Assembly (NCBI GenBank): GCA_009839745.1
Contig: VXPE01000054.1
Span: forward strand, 52,075-98,274
Direction: 5' to 3'
DNA: 46,200 nucleotides
Source of the DNA: Candidatus Poribacteria bacterium
GTDB taxonomy: Bacteria; Poribacteria; WGA-4E; WGA-3G
In this document: one piece after another, positions 30,343-38,339 of the stretch
Numbering within the stretch: the first letter of the stretch is position 1
Layout of the letters: each line of letters begins with the position of its first letter
Made by a program: the position numbers and the translations under genes
Notes under the pieces: model-generated
Database searches by the model: none
What the model was told of the DNA's origin: nothing
The model's input: the letters and a program-made list of their open reading frames with translations, nothing else

Positions 30343-33300
30343 TTAAAAAGCTTGCCCGAGTCCGAGATGGTACTTCATACCGGGTTCAACGCTCGTCAGA
30401 TCCGTATGCCATGCTGCTGCGAAGTCTACTGAAAATACACCGAGTTGCAAACGCAGTCCAGCCCCGATTGAGGCTTTAACGTCCTTAAGGTGAATACGAT
30501 TTTTATCGCGAACAAATATCTGGAAGGGATTCTCCGGTCCATATTGCCAATCCGACCAAGCCCCTCCCAAATCTGCGAAGGCAATTCCGCGTATCCCGCC
30601 AATCGTCCATTGGACGGGCCATCCGAAATGAAGCACATCTATGAACGGAATACGGACCTCGAAGTTAAGGAGTCCGATGCGTGTTCCGACTAACTCCTCA
30701 TAATTATAGCCGCGTAGTGTATCAATCCCACCGAGATAAAAATAGGATCTATCACCCCCGAAACTACCACCGAGCAGTAACCGTGCTGCAAAGGTAGAAC
30801 GTCTGCTGAACCCGAAATAGCGTCGGGCATCAAAAATAACATTTGTGAGTGACAATTCACTACCGAGTGCGGGGAAGGATTGCTCAAGTTCAATACGATA
30901 CCGCGAACCTGTATACGGTGCCCACTCCCGCCACATCGTTGTATCTCCAACAAATGCAACGGACCCCATCGTGAGCAAGCCTCTATCGTCAAATGGATCC
31001 AAAGGTTCGCGCGTTTGGAAGTTGAAAGAGAACGGCTTCGAGTACATTGAGAACGCAAAGTCAAGTCGATGGTATCTGTCAAACGGATAATTGAGGTATG
31101 CGCCGAGTCCAGTAATCCGCTGCAGAATGCCGCGTCTTCTCTGTATACCCCCCAAGATATGGTATTCATGGTAGTTATAAATCATTGCCCCAACATCCGT
31201 TCGGTGTGTCAAAAAACCGTATTGTGCGATAAAATCCGGTGTCAGGTAGCTGGATTGGTTCATGACGCTAAGCCCGATACGATGGTTCCCTAACATGTCG
31301 CTGCCAACGACCTGGACCGTACTTCTCAGGATGCCATCCGCCCCGAAACTGAAATCCGGGAAGATCGCATCTAAAGCAAAAGAGGAGCTTGTGCTATATT
31401 TTCGTCTGGCAATCCTATAATTTTCTGGTTCTTCTTCCGTTAAAATTGCGGAGGGTTCTGCCACGCTCGAAACCTCGATTTTTTCCGCAATCGCTTTGGT
31501 AATCTCCATGATACAGACATCGTATTTTCCATTCTGGTAGGCACTAAACAGCAGATGTTTACCATCGGGAGCCAAACTTGGATTGAAACAACCTGTCATC
31601 ATATTGGTAAGGCGCGTCAACTCAAGTTCCACAGGTCGAGAACCCACAGGTTCTACACTATCGTCTTCAGCAGAGACGACGGAATGGCTATCAGCGGAAT
31701 CGTTATCGGTTTCCATGTTTGCCTCGCTGTGAGCGTTATCAGTTGAGGGATCTTCTGATTTAACCGAACCCTCTTTTAACTGATCACTGTTAACCGATGA
31801 CGGATGACTCATTTCAAGTTTGTGTATATCGTAAATGCCCTGCCGATCTGAACAGAAAAGGATTGATTTTCCATCGGGTGTCCAACTTGGGCTGATGGCG
31901 TTATAGGTGCCATCGGTCAGCAGGCGTTCTGTCCCTTGATTGCGGTTTATCAGCACCAGTCTATTTTTCGCGCCTCGTTCGGAAGTGTAGACGATTTCGC
32001 CAGTTATTGGATGCCACGATGGATGTGTATCGTTAAATGGGTCGAAGGTAAGTCTGTCCACTTCACCCGTCAACAATTCGATTATATAGAGATCCGACTG
32101 CCCCTCTTTTAGGGCAGAAAAGATTATCCGTTCACCGCTGCCATCGTAGTCGGGTGAAATGACGTTATCGAAATCTAACTCGAAGTATTGGGTCAGTTCC
32201 TCAGTCAAAATATTGACTTCAAGGAGGTAATTTGCATCGTGATGTTTGGCGATGAATGCGATCCTGTCGCCATCAGGTGCCCAGGCGAGACTTCTCCCAA
32301 ATCCACCGAAATCGGTTCGGATTTCCTCGTATTTCTCACGGAAAAACCGCTTGGTGACGCGTTCGATGCGCTTACCTGTCTTTGCGGACATCAGGACGAT
32401 TTCCAGAAACCCTTCGTTTCCTGTGACGTAAGCGATAATATCGCCGCTTGGCGACCAGACAGGTTTAATGTTATGGGAGTATCGAGATTCCTCGGTAAGG
32501 TTCTTTGCGACCAGATCGGGCAATTCCCGATCCTCAATGAGGGGCCAGTAGCGTTTGCGGACTGTCTGCCGCCACGCTTTATCAAATTCCTCGAGTTCTA
32601 CGCCGAGTACCTCTTGGAAAACACGGTTGATGTCCTTTGTGCGACTTTGGCGTAACCCCTGCAAAATCTCAGCGATTTTCTCTCGTCCATACGTTTCTGT
32701 GAGATACGCCACCGCTAATTGCCCTAACTTATATCCAATGTAAGGTGAACTGAGTCGGTTGAAATTGTGAAGTTGCGGTAGTGGCACGATATTGTTATTC
32801 ATGCTGGCATCTCGGACGACCATCTCTCCAATCGCATCATTGTCTTCTGCAAAATAGTCCGCCATTCCCTCCATAAACCAAATTGGCGGGGAATACAGGA
32901 ACTCGCCGCTATAGATACGGGCATGTGGTTTCTGGTAGATAATATCGTATTGAAAAATATGAATGAGCTCGTGAAAAATTACCTCTCGAAACGCTTCCAA
33001 GGATCCGGTGAACGGTATAACGATACGGTGTTTAAATAGCTCAGCGAAACCGCCAATCCCTTCGTGCAGTTCCTGGAGAATTATGTTGGTTTCCTGAAAG
33101 TCTTTATGGGATTTGTAAAGGATGAGGGGGGTCCTGCCTTGCAGCTCATGTTCAAAATCTTCGCTGTGCTTTTCGTAAGCTTCTTCGGCAATAGCCGCCA
33201 TAATAGGCACGAGTTTCGCTTCACTTGGATAATAGTGGATGTCGAAATGCTCTGTCCGGTGAATGTGCCAATCGAAACGTTGTCCGGTAATTTTGTTTTT

Positions 33301-33438
33301 CCCAAAACTTTGCGACCACGCAACGCAAGGTGATAACAAGCTCAGAACAACGAGTATCAACAGGGCATGCCTGCCTACCCATCCTTTTTTCCTGCCTTCC
33401 ACTTCTACCGATGCAGTTCTGTTTTTATCGTCCTTCAC
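30343..33438 (-). CDS. Peptidase MA-like / TolB-propeller / BamA-like barrel fusion protein
   Basis: About 1031 residues; GTG 33438 is preferred because AAAAGG then lies at normal spacing (GTG 33447 is also open). Order, numbering from 33447: signal peptide (about 27-46), gluzincin peptidase domain with HELIH at 159-163 and a downstream Glu in WFMEGMADYF, six or so WD40/TolB propeller units (VWSPSGDIIAYV, AWAPDGDRIAF, SWTPDGKSILF), an acidic low-complexity insert (about 546-600), a last propeller unit, then a C-terminal Omp85/BamA-like beta-barrel (LGGIDTLRGYNYEELVG, ending GLGQAF with a terminal Phe). Predicted outer-membrane protein with a periplasmic protease or chaperone part. Confidence 0.82.
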   Translation of the reverse strand: MKDDKNRTASVEVEGRKKGWVGRHALLILVVLSLLSPCVAWSQSFGKNKITGQRFDWHIHRTEHFDIHYYPSEAKLVPIMAAIAEEAYEKHSEDFEHELQGRTPLILYKSHKDFQETNIILQELHEGIGGFAELFKHRIVIPFTGSLEAFREVIFHELIHIFQYDIIYQKPHARIYSGEFLYSPPIWFMEGMADYFAEDNDAIGEMVVRDASMNNNIVPLPQLHNFNRLSSPYIGYKLGQLAVAYLTETYGREKIAEILQGLRQSRTKDINRVFQEVLGVELEEFDKAWRQTVRKRYWPLIEDRELPDLVAKNLTEESRYSHNIKPVWSPSGDIIAYVTGNEGFLEIVLMSAKTGKRIERVTKRFFREKYEEIRTDFGGFGRSLAWAPDGDRIAFIAKHHDANYLLEVNILTEELTQYFELDFDNVISPDYDGSGERIIFSALKEGQSDLYIIELLTGEVDRLTFDPFNDTHPSWHPITGEIVYTSERGAKNRLVLINRNQGTERLLTDGTYNAISPSWTPDGKSILFCSDRQGIYDIHKLEMSHPSSVNSDQLKEGSVKSEDPSTDNAHSEANMETDNDSADSHSVVSAEDDSVEPVGSRPVELELTRLTNMMTGCFNPSLAPDGKHLLFSAYQNGKYDVCIMEITKAIAEKIEVSSVAEPSAILTEEEPENYRIARRKYSTSSSFALDAIFPDFSFGADGILRSTVQVVGSDMLGNHRIGLSVMNQSSYLTPDFIAQYGFLTHRTDVGAMIYNYHEYHILGGIQRRRGILQRITGLGAYLNYPFDRYHRLDFAFSMYSKPFSFNFQTREPLDPFDDRGLLTMGSVAFVGDTTMWREWAPYTGSRYRIELEQSFPALGSELSLTNVIFDARRYFGFSRRSTFAARLLLGGSFGGDRSYFYLGGIDTLRGYNYEELVGTRIGLLNFEVRIPFIDVLHFGWPVQWTIGGIRGIAFADLGGAWSDWQYGPENPFQIFVRDKNRIHLKDVKASIGAGLRLQLGVFSVDFAAAWHTDLTSVEPGMKYHLGLGQAF
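31741..31812. repeat. Family B repeat inside a coding sequence
   Basis: On the coding strand this segment reads tcatccgtcatcggttaaca at one end and ctcaactgataac at the other. It resembles the ends of the intergenic family B copies (gtcgtcagttatcggttatcag; ctgacaactgataac). It is translated as the start of the acidic Ser-rich linker, about residues 546-569 of the fusion protein, without breaking the frame. Confidence 0.55.
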
Positions 33439-33451
33439 ACTATTCACCTTT

Positions 33452-33564
33452 TTTATAGTTATCAGTTGTCAGTACGCTCACTACGTTCGCTTTCAGTTTT
33501 CAGTTAAGAGGTTTTCGTTTAATAAAGGTTTCCGCTTGTAGCTGATAACCGATAACTGACGACT
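33452..33564. repeat. Dispersed repeat, family B
   Basis: Carries agttatcagttgtcagta at the left and ctgataaccgataactgacg then actaatt at the right, with ttcagttttcagtta within. The stop codon (TAG) of the minus-strand lipoprotein at 33563 is formed at its right end. Its left end abuts the start of the fusion-protein gene. Confidence 0.75.
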
Positions 33565-34279
33565 AATTGACTAAATATCTATCTTCGCTCTCATAATGTG
33601 GAGAGATTTGGCGCGTAAATTCTGATACGGCACGTTTACCGAGTTCCCGAATCGTATTCGCTTGCGGTCCAACCTGTGAGAAAATGAACGATCCGATGGT
33701 ATGTGCCTCAGCGGTGCTCCTCCGGTAGGACTCATCCCAGACGACCTGTCCGGTTTCAACATCAACAATCATTACACGGAGTGAGAGTAGATAGGTTTTC
33801 TGCATGTAATCCTGATAATCCAAGACGTAACGTTGGCGTCTCACGGAGTAGCGTTCTCCATAATAACGCCTTGGACGACTATCGGAATAAAATCGGAAAC
33901 TCCCGATGATAACCGCTTTTACCTCAAAGTACTCACCGAGCTGACGCAAGTGTTTCATATCCGTCAGCCAATCTTCTTCAACGGTTTCCCCAGTGAGCAT
34001 TCTCGCCGTTTCTTGTGAGCTGACGACCTCGAAATGTTTTTGGCGTGCTAAACCTCTTCGGAGTATTGAAGCGATCTCCTCACCAACCTCTGGCGGCAGT
34101 TTTTCGTTCCGTTCCACCTGTTTCTCGCTGACAAACGGTAAAACGGCAAAGTTGGAGTAGCGGGTGATGTCGATTTCAGATTGGACCTTGACCGGAATAG
34201 AGACGCGCGTCACAGCACTGCTACATCCGAAAATCGTCAACATACCTAATAGGATCCCTATCCCTTTCGCTATCTGCAT
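33563..34279 (-). CDS. CsgG/LpoB-like envelope lipoprotein
   Basis: 238 residues. Signal peptide with lipobox (TIFGC, Cys about residue 19). The mature part (NFAVLPFVSE, then EIASILRRGLARQKHFEVVSS, KAVIIGSFRFYSD, VMIVDVETGQVVWDESYR) has the alpha/beta pattern of the CsgG/LpoB/DUF799-type lipoproteins. Members act in the periplasm or outer membrane as assembly or regulator partners. It overlaps the upstream TPR lipoprotein by 59 bp, so it is translated from the same mRNA, and it is followed by the outer-membrane fusion gene on the same strand. Together these suggest an envelope-assembly cluster. Confidence 0.75.
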   Translation of the reverse strand: MQIAKGIGILLGMLTIFGCSSAVTRVSIPVKVQSEIDITRYSNFAVLPFVSEKQVERNEKLPPEVGEEIASILRRGLARQKHFEVVSSQETARMLTGETVEEDWLTDMKHLRQLGEYFEVKAVIIGSFRFYSDSRPRRYYGERYSVRRQRYVLDYQDYMQKTYLLSLRVMIVDVETGQVVWDESYRRSTAEAHTIGSFIFSQVGPQANTIRELGKRAVSEFTRQISPHYESEDRYLVN

Positions 34280-34700
34280 CCTGTGTATCCTCGTCCAGTA
34301 GGTGGGGCGGTTCTTCTAACTGGGGTGCATCTTTATCGTCCCCTCCACTTCGCCGGAGGTGTATCCGGCACCGCCGATAGTTGAGTCTGTAGTATTTATT
34401 ATTGGGTTCTAATTCGGCTGCGCGCTCATACGCCGCAATCGCCTCTTCCATATTTCCGAGTGCCTCGTAAGCGACACCGAGGTTATTATGTGCTTTAGAA
34501 TCCCCTGGATCGATACTAATCACCTGCTTCCACCGGAAGACGGCTTCATTCCAGAGCTGCGCTTGCGCTGCCTTGATTGCGAATCGATTGTAAGCTTCGG
34601 TTCGCGTAACATCTCGCGATATTATAGCACATCCGGATAGCATCAAGCAGAGAAGAATAGCGATAGACGCGAGTTGACTGTATCTTAACACGGTTACCAT
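34221..34700 (-). CDS. TPR-containing lipoprotein
   Basis: 159 residues. Signal segment with lipobox LMLSGC (Cys about 24). Residues about 35-115 form two to three tetratricopeptide repeats (AVFRWKQVISIDPGDSKAHNNLGVAYEALG and the next unit, split by register), then an acidic, Arg/Asp-rich tail (DTQDADSERDRD). Probable periplasmic scaffold anchored in a membrane. The 59-bp overlap with the CsgG/LpoB-like gene is long; a GTG/ATG-type coupling is likely. No other function can be seen. Confidence 0.78.
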   Translation of the reverse strand: MVTVLRYSQLASIAILLCLMLSGCAIISRDVTRTEAYNRFAIKAAQAQLWNEAVFRWKQVISIDPGDSKAHNNLGVAYEALGNMEEAIAAYERAAELEPNNKYYRLNYRRCRIHLRRSGGDDKDAPQLEEPPHLLDEDTQDADSERDRDPIRYVDDFRM

Positions 34701-34802
34701 CCTAAGATTTTGCGATATTTGGTTTGCAAACCACCATCGTATATATTACACCGTATCCGCCTTTTGCGTCAAGGGAAAAATGAGCATCTGACAATTTTCC
34801 AG

Positions 34803-34831
34803 TTGCATACTGTCTACTGATGTGATATACT
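34803..34831 (+). promoter_or_regulatory. Sigma-70-like promoter of the type III R-M region
   Basis: TTGCAT (34803-34808), 17-bp spacer, TATACT (34826-34831) with an upstream TG. It predicts a start near 34838, just before the Shine-Dalgarno of a small leader ORF. The same hexamers and spacing occur at the ZIP gene. Confidence 0.6.
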
Positions 34832-34858
34832 ATCTGAACCTGTTTGAGGAGCACTACC

Positions 34859-35032
34859 ATGAATCGGAACCCATTCTGTTTCTGCCACCCTTCCACCATG
34901 GTAGGTGGATATAGGACTGGGGCTGGGAGATCTGAAATAGATAGTAAAAGTGATCTAAGCGCGAATGTTGCAAAATGGAGTTTTTATGGTACAATCCAGA
35001 CGACTTTTTACTTTGGAGTTAGCATCGTTTGA
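34859..35032 (+). CDS. Possible leader ORF or small protein
   Basis: A 57-residue frame from ATG 34859, preceded by GAGGAG at good spacing and by the promoter at 34803-34831, so it is likely to be translated. It begins MNRNPFCFCHPSTMVGGYRT; no family is recognised. It overlaps the start of the membrane-protein gene at 34986 by 47 bp in a different frame. It may be a leader peptide that couples or limits translation of the downstream gene. It shares a 24-26 bp stretch (gtttctgcc, then cttccacc and tggta) with 36371-36394. Confidence 0.4.
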   Translation: MNRNPFCFCHPSTMVGGYRTGAGRSEIDSKSDLSANVAKWSFYGTIQTTFYFGVSIV

Positions 35033-36323
35033 TCAACTTGTGATAGAGCCCAATTTACTTAAACTCCGCAGTGAATTTGGAATGAGGCAGTATCAACTTT
35101 CAGAGAGCCTGTTGATTCGGAAAAACCAGAGTGCAGTTGGAAGTTGGGTGCTTGCAAATTTTAAAGACAAGAAGATCTATTATATTGACAGAACAAATGA
35201 CCAGGAAGTAGAAGTGTTAGAAGCACGTTGGCAGCCAAGAAATCTGACAAATAATCCCAATGAACAAACTTATGGAACCCATGAAGGTTTTATTGACTGG
35301 CTAAAATTGTGCAGCCTAGCGGAATCTGATCTGGAGTATCTAAAACGCACTGATTTGTCCCCACAACAACTTGACGTTGAAATTGCGCACGCGCCTCTGT
35401 TGGAGGCTTACAAACTATTGCAAGAGATTCTTACATCTCCACGCGAATGGCTTATTGGTTTATCAGAAAACGATGTTCAACAAATTAGGAAATGCTTAGA
35501 GCAGTGGTATATAATAGAAACGAAAATTAATACTATTGAGCAAGATACTGATAGACAGAGCTATATGGATATTTTACAGGAGATTTTTCTATTCTCCAAT
35601 GAAGTTAAGAAATACCTGGGGCAAGTTGCAGTTTATTTACAATCAAAGAAATCGGAACAATTTGAAGCCAAGGTGAATACAACTGTTACTGAAGCTGTGG
35701 AAAACCTTAAGGAGACGACGGATGAATTGCAAAAGCACCGCGAAGAAGCAAAGCAGAATGAAGCCGTGAGGGAAAACGAATTTGCTGAACTGAAAAGCAA
35801 AATGCAGGATGAACTCGCGAAGGAGACAGTTTCAAAACATAAGGCAATCTTTGCCAAACAAGCTGAAGAACATCATAAGGCATCACGGAATTGGCTTTGG
35901 GCAACAAGTGGACTGGTTGTTGCGTTCGGTGCTATTTTCTATTGGTTGTTTTCGGTCTTAAAACTTGATGGAACTGAGTGGATAGGGGTTTTGCAAAATG
36001 TTTTTACGAAAGGATTCTTACTTACCTTAATTTACCTTGTGCTCAATCGTTCCATTAAGAATTATACCGCTCATAAACATTTAGAGGTTGTCAACCAGCA
36101 TCGACAGAACGCTTTGGACACCTTCGATGACTTTGTTGAATCAGCAGGGGAGAACCAAGAAACGCGGGATGCAGTATTATTGGCCGCGACGAATGCAATT
36201 TTTGATGCAAATCAGAGTGGTTATTTACCAACGAAAACAAAGGGAACTGACAACGCCAATCCGATCCAACCAGTAGTTAGAACCTTTCTCTCCGGTTCAT
36301 CATCGACAAAACCTGAAAATTAA
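34986..36323 (+). CDS. Coiled-coil membrane protein next to the type III R-M system
   Basis: 445 residues from ATG 34986 (GGAG five bases upstream); an ATG at 34965 adds seven residues. The N-terminal ~170 residues are soluble, with no family recognised. Residues about 220-310 are a long charged coiled coil (KETTDELQKHREEAKQNEAV). Two transmembrane helices follow (WATSGLVVAFGAIFYWLF and FLLTLIYLVL). The C-terminal helical part has VNQHRQNALDTFDDFVE and RDAVLLAATNAIF, which I have seen as a recurring module in bacterial membrane proteins of unknown role. Upstream of, and co-directional with, the R-M genes; a defence role is possible but not shown. Confidence 0.65.
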   Translation: MVQSRRLFTLELASFDQLVIEPNLLKLRSEFGMRQYQLSESLLIRKNQSAVGSWVLANFKDKKIYYIDRTNDQEVEVLEARWQPRNLTNNPNEQTYGTHEGFIDWLKLCSLAESDLEYLKRTDLSPQQLDVEIAHAPLLEAYKLLQEILTSPREWLIGLSENDVQQIRKCLEQWYIIETKINTIEQDTDRQSYMDILQEIFLFSNEVKKYLGQVAVYLQSKKSEQFEAKVNTTVTEAVENLKETTDELQKHREEAKQNEAVRENEFAELKSKMQDELAKETVSKHKAIFAKQAEEHHKASRNWLWATSGLVVAFGAIFYWLFSVLKLDGTEWIGVLQNVFTKGFLLTLIYLVLNRSIKNYTAHKHLEVVNQHRQNALDTFDDFVESAGENQETRDAVLLAATNAIFDANQSGYLPTKTKGTDNANPIQPVVRTFLSGSSSTKPEN

Positions 36324-36641
36324 TTGGATTAATCATGGACATATCCATATCACGAAGCGAACTTCCCACCGTTTCTGCCCCTTCCACCGTGGTAAAGGAA
36401 TGGGACGAAAGCATCCCACGGATCACTGCTTCCGTTTTCAAAGGGAACGGGAAATCGAGCTCATGGGTGTGTAAGCACCTTACCAGTAACCGTGAAAAAC
36501 AACCGATCCCCTGAGCAAATCGAAAAATTGCGGGAAGGCGTTGCTGACTATGATAAATGGGACAGGGTTTTGGAATATTTTCAGTCCCTAATTCTGTGAC
36601 GAGCAATTTGTGAAGTCACTTTAAAGAGGAGAATTTTTGGT
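36324..36641 (+). other. Gap with possible decayed gene
   Basis: 318 bp without a convincing gene. Two short plus-strand frames lie in it: 36335-36514 (59 residues, MDISISRSELPTVSAPSTVV...) and 36492-36599 (35 residues from GTG, NRSPEQIEKLREGVADYDKW, clearly helix-like). They are in different frames and look like pieces of one gene after frameshifts. A third frame reads RFCPFHRGKGMGRKHPTDHC. The stretch at 36371-36394 repeats 34878-34903. AAGAGGAG at the end is the Shine-Dalgarno of the methylase. Confidence 0.4.
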
Positions 36642-38327
36642 ATGCCAACACTCAATTTCAAAGGAAAACACCACATCTACGCCCACCATCTCTCTGTCCC
36701 GTACCATCCCCTTGAACCTGACGAAAGCCGATCCTGCAACCCATCCGGCGAAGAAGATAACCTCATCATTCACGGCGATAATCTGAATGCGCTTAAAGCG
36801 TTGCTCCCTCGCTACGCGAACCGCGTCAAGTGCATCTACATAGACCCACCCTACAACACCGGTAATAAGGATTGGATCTACAGAGACGACGTAAATAATC
36901 CACCTATGCAGGAATGGTTCAAGGAACACAGTCCCGTTGACAACGAAGATATGGAGCGGCATGACAAATGGCTTTGCATGATGTGGCCCCGGTTGCATCT
37001 ACTCAAAGCATTGCTTGCGCCCGATGGGGTCATCTTCGTTTCTATTGATGATAATGAACAACATCGTTTACGGATGCTAATGGATGAAATTTTTGGGTTA
37101 GAGAACTCCATCGCACAAATAGTGGTCCAGACAAATCCACGTGGTCGTTCTTTGCAGCGACATGTAGCACAAACTCATGAATATGTTCTGATGTATGCCA
37201 AGGATATAAAAACGGTAAAAGTTTATAAAATCCCGAAAACAGAAAAATCTCTTTCAGAATATAATAAACAAGACAAAGGCGGATCCTATCGTCTCTTACG
37301 TTTACGGAATACTGGAGTCCAGTTTTTCAATCGAGAAACTCGCCCGAACCTATTCTTTCCGATCTATGTAAATCCAAAGACCGGAGATACATCTCTTATT
37401 CCCAACCTAAATTTCCCTATTGAAGTTTTACCGACAACTGACGACGGTGTAGAAGGGTGCTGGACATGGGGCAAAGATAAAATCAACAAAAATCCCGGAC
37501 TAATTGTAGGCCAAAAAGTCCGTGGCGGTAAATGGAGGATTTACCGTAAGGATTACTTGAAAGACGAAAGTTTGCTGACCCTGCCTAAGTCAATGTTGAC
37601 TGGCACAGAAGTCAATCATGAGGTTGGTAAAGAGATGCTAACAAAATTATTTTCCGCTGCACCTTTTGAATATCCTAAATCAACAGAACTGATAGCAAGT
37701 TTAGTGAGGATTGCTTGTAAGAGCGATGGGATCATCCTTGACTCTTTCGCTGGTAGTGGAACGACCGCTCACGCAGTTTTAGCACTCAACAAAGAGGATA
37801 GAGGTAATAGAAAATTTATCCTCGTCGAATGCGAAGAGTATGCAGACACCATCACTGCTGAGCGCGTTCGACGCGTCATAAACGGCGTTGAGAACGCTAA
37901 AGATACAACGTTGAAGGAAGGTCTCGGAGGTTCTTTCACTTACTGCACTCTGGGCAAACCTATTGAAATAGAAGCGATGCTCACAGGAGAATCTCTGCCC
38001 TCGTATTCAGTCCTCGCTGCCCACTTGTTGTTTGCTGCTGCCGGTGTTTCTATAGGAGATGAGAAATTGGAGAAGAAAAACGACGACGGGCTTTTTTACT
38101 CCGATGACAAAAACGATTACTACCTGCACTACCAATCCGATCTTGATTACTTGAGCAGCGACGAGGCATTACTAAAGCAGGAGCACGCCGAACGCATCCG
38201 AGACACCAGTCGTCAGAATGGTAAAAAAGCGATCGTCTATGCAGCAGGCAATTACATCGGGCAGCGTGAACTCACAAAAATGGGAATCACATTTTGTCAA
38301 CTCCCTTATGTCCTGCATGAAAGGTAA
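36642..38327 (+). CDS. Type III R-M modification methyltransferase (Mod)
   Basis: 561 residues, beta-class N6-adenine (or N4-cytosine) DNA methyltransferase. DPPYNTGN (68-75, motif IV) comes before the SAM-binding LDSFAGSGTT (about 365-374, motif I), the circular permutation typical of Mod. VIFVSIDDNEQHRL and KFILVECEEYADTITAERVRRV are also family features. The central ~250-340 stretch is probably the target recognition domain, which sets the sequence. It methylates one strand of an asymmetric site and is also needed for cutting by Res. GAGGAG precedes the ATG. The Res gene follows after 12 bp, so they form an operon. Confidence 0.92.
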   Translation: MPTLNFKGKHHIYAHHLSVPYHPLEPDESRSCNPSGEEDNLIIHGDNLNALKALLPRYANRVKCIYIDPPYNTGNKDWIYRDDVNNPPMQEWFKEHSPVDNEDMERHDKWLCMMWPRLHLLKALLAPDGVIFVSIDDNEQHRLRMLMDEIFGLENSIAQIVVQTNPRGRSLQRHVAQTHEYVLMYAKDIKTVKVYKIPKTEKSLSEYNKQDKGGSYRLLRLRNTGVQFFNRETRPNLFFPIYVNPKTGDTSLIPNLNFPIEVLPTTDDGVEGCWTWGKDKINKNPGLIVGQKVRGGKWRIYRKDYLKDESLLTLPKSMLTGTEVNHEVGKEMLTKLFSAAPFEYPKSTELIASLVRIACKSDGIILDSFAGSGTTAHAVLALNKEDRGNRKFILVECEEYADTITAERVRRVINGVENAKDTTLKEGLGGSFTYCTLGKPIEIEAMLTGESLPSYSVLAAHLLFAAAGVSIGDEKLEKKNDDGLFYSDDKNDYYLHYQSDLDYLSSDEALLKQEHAERIRDTSRQNGKKAIVYAAGNYIGQRELTKMGITFCQLPYVLHER

Positions 38328-38339
38328 AGAGGTGGAATT

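Noticed and set aside
36335-36599. Two short frames as real genes
   Set aside because: They are in different frames, short and unrecognised; listed only as possible debris.
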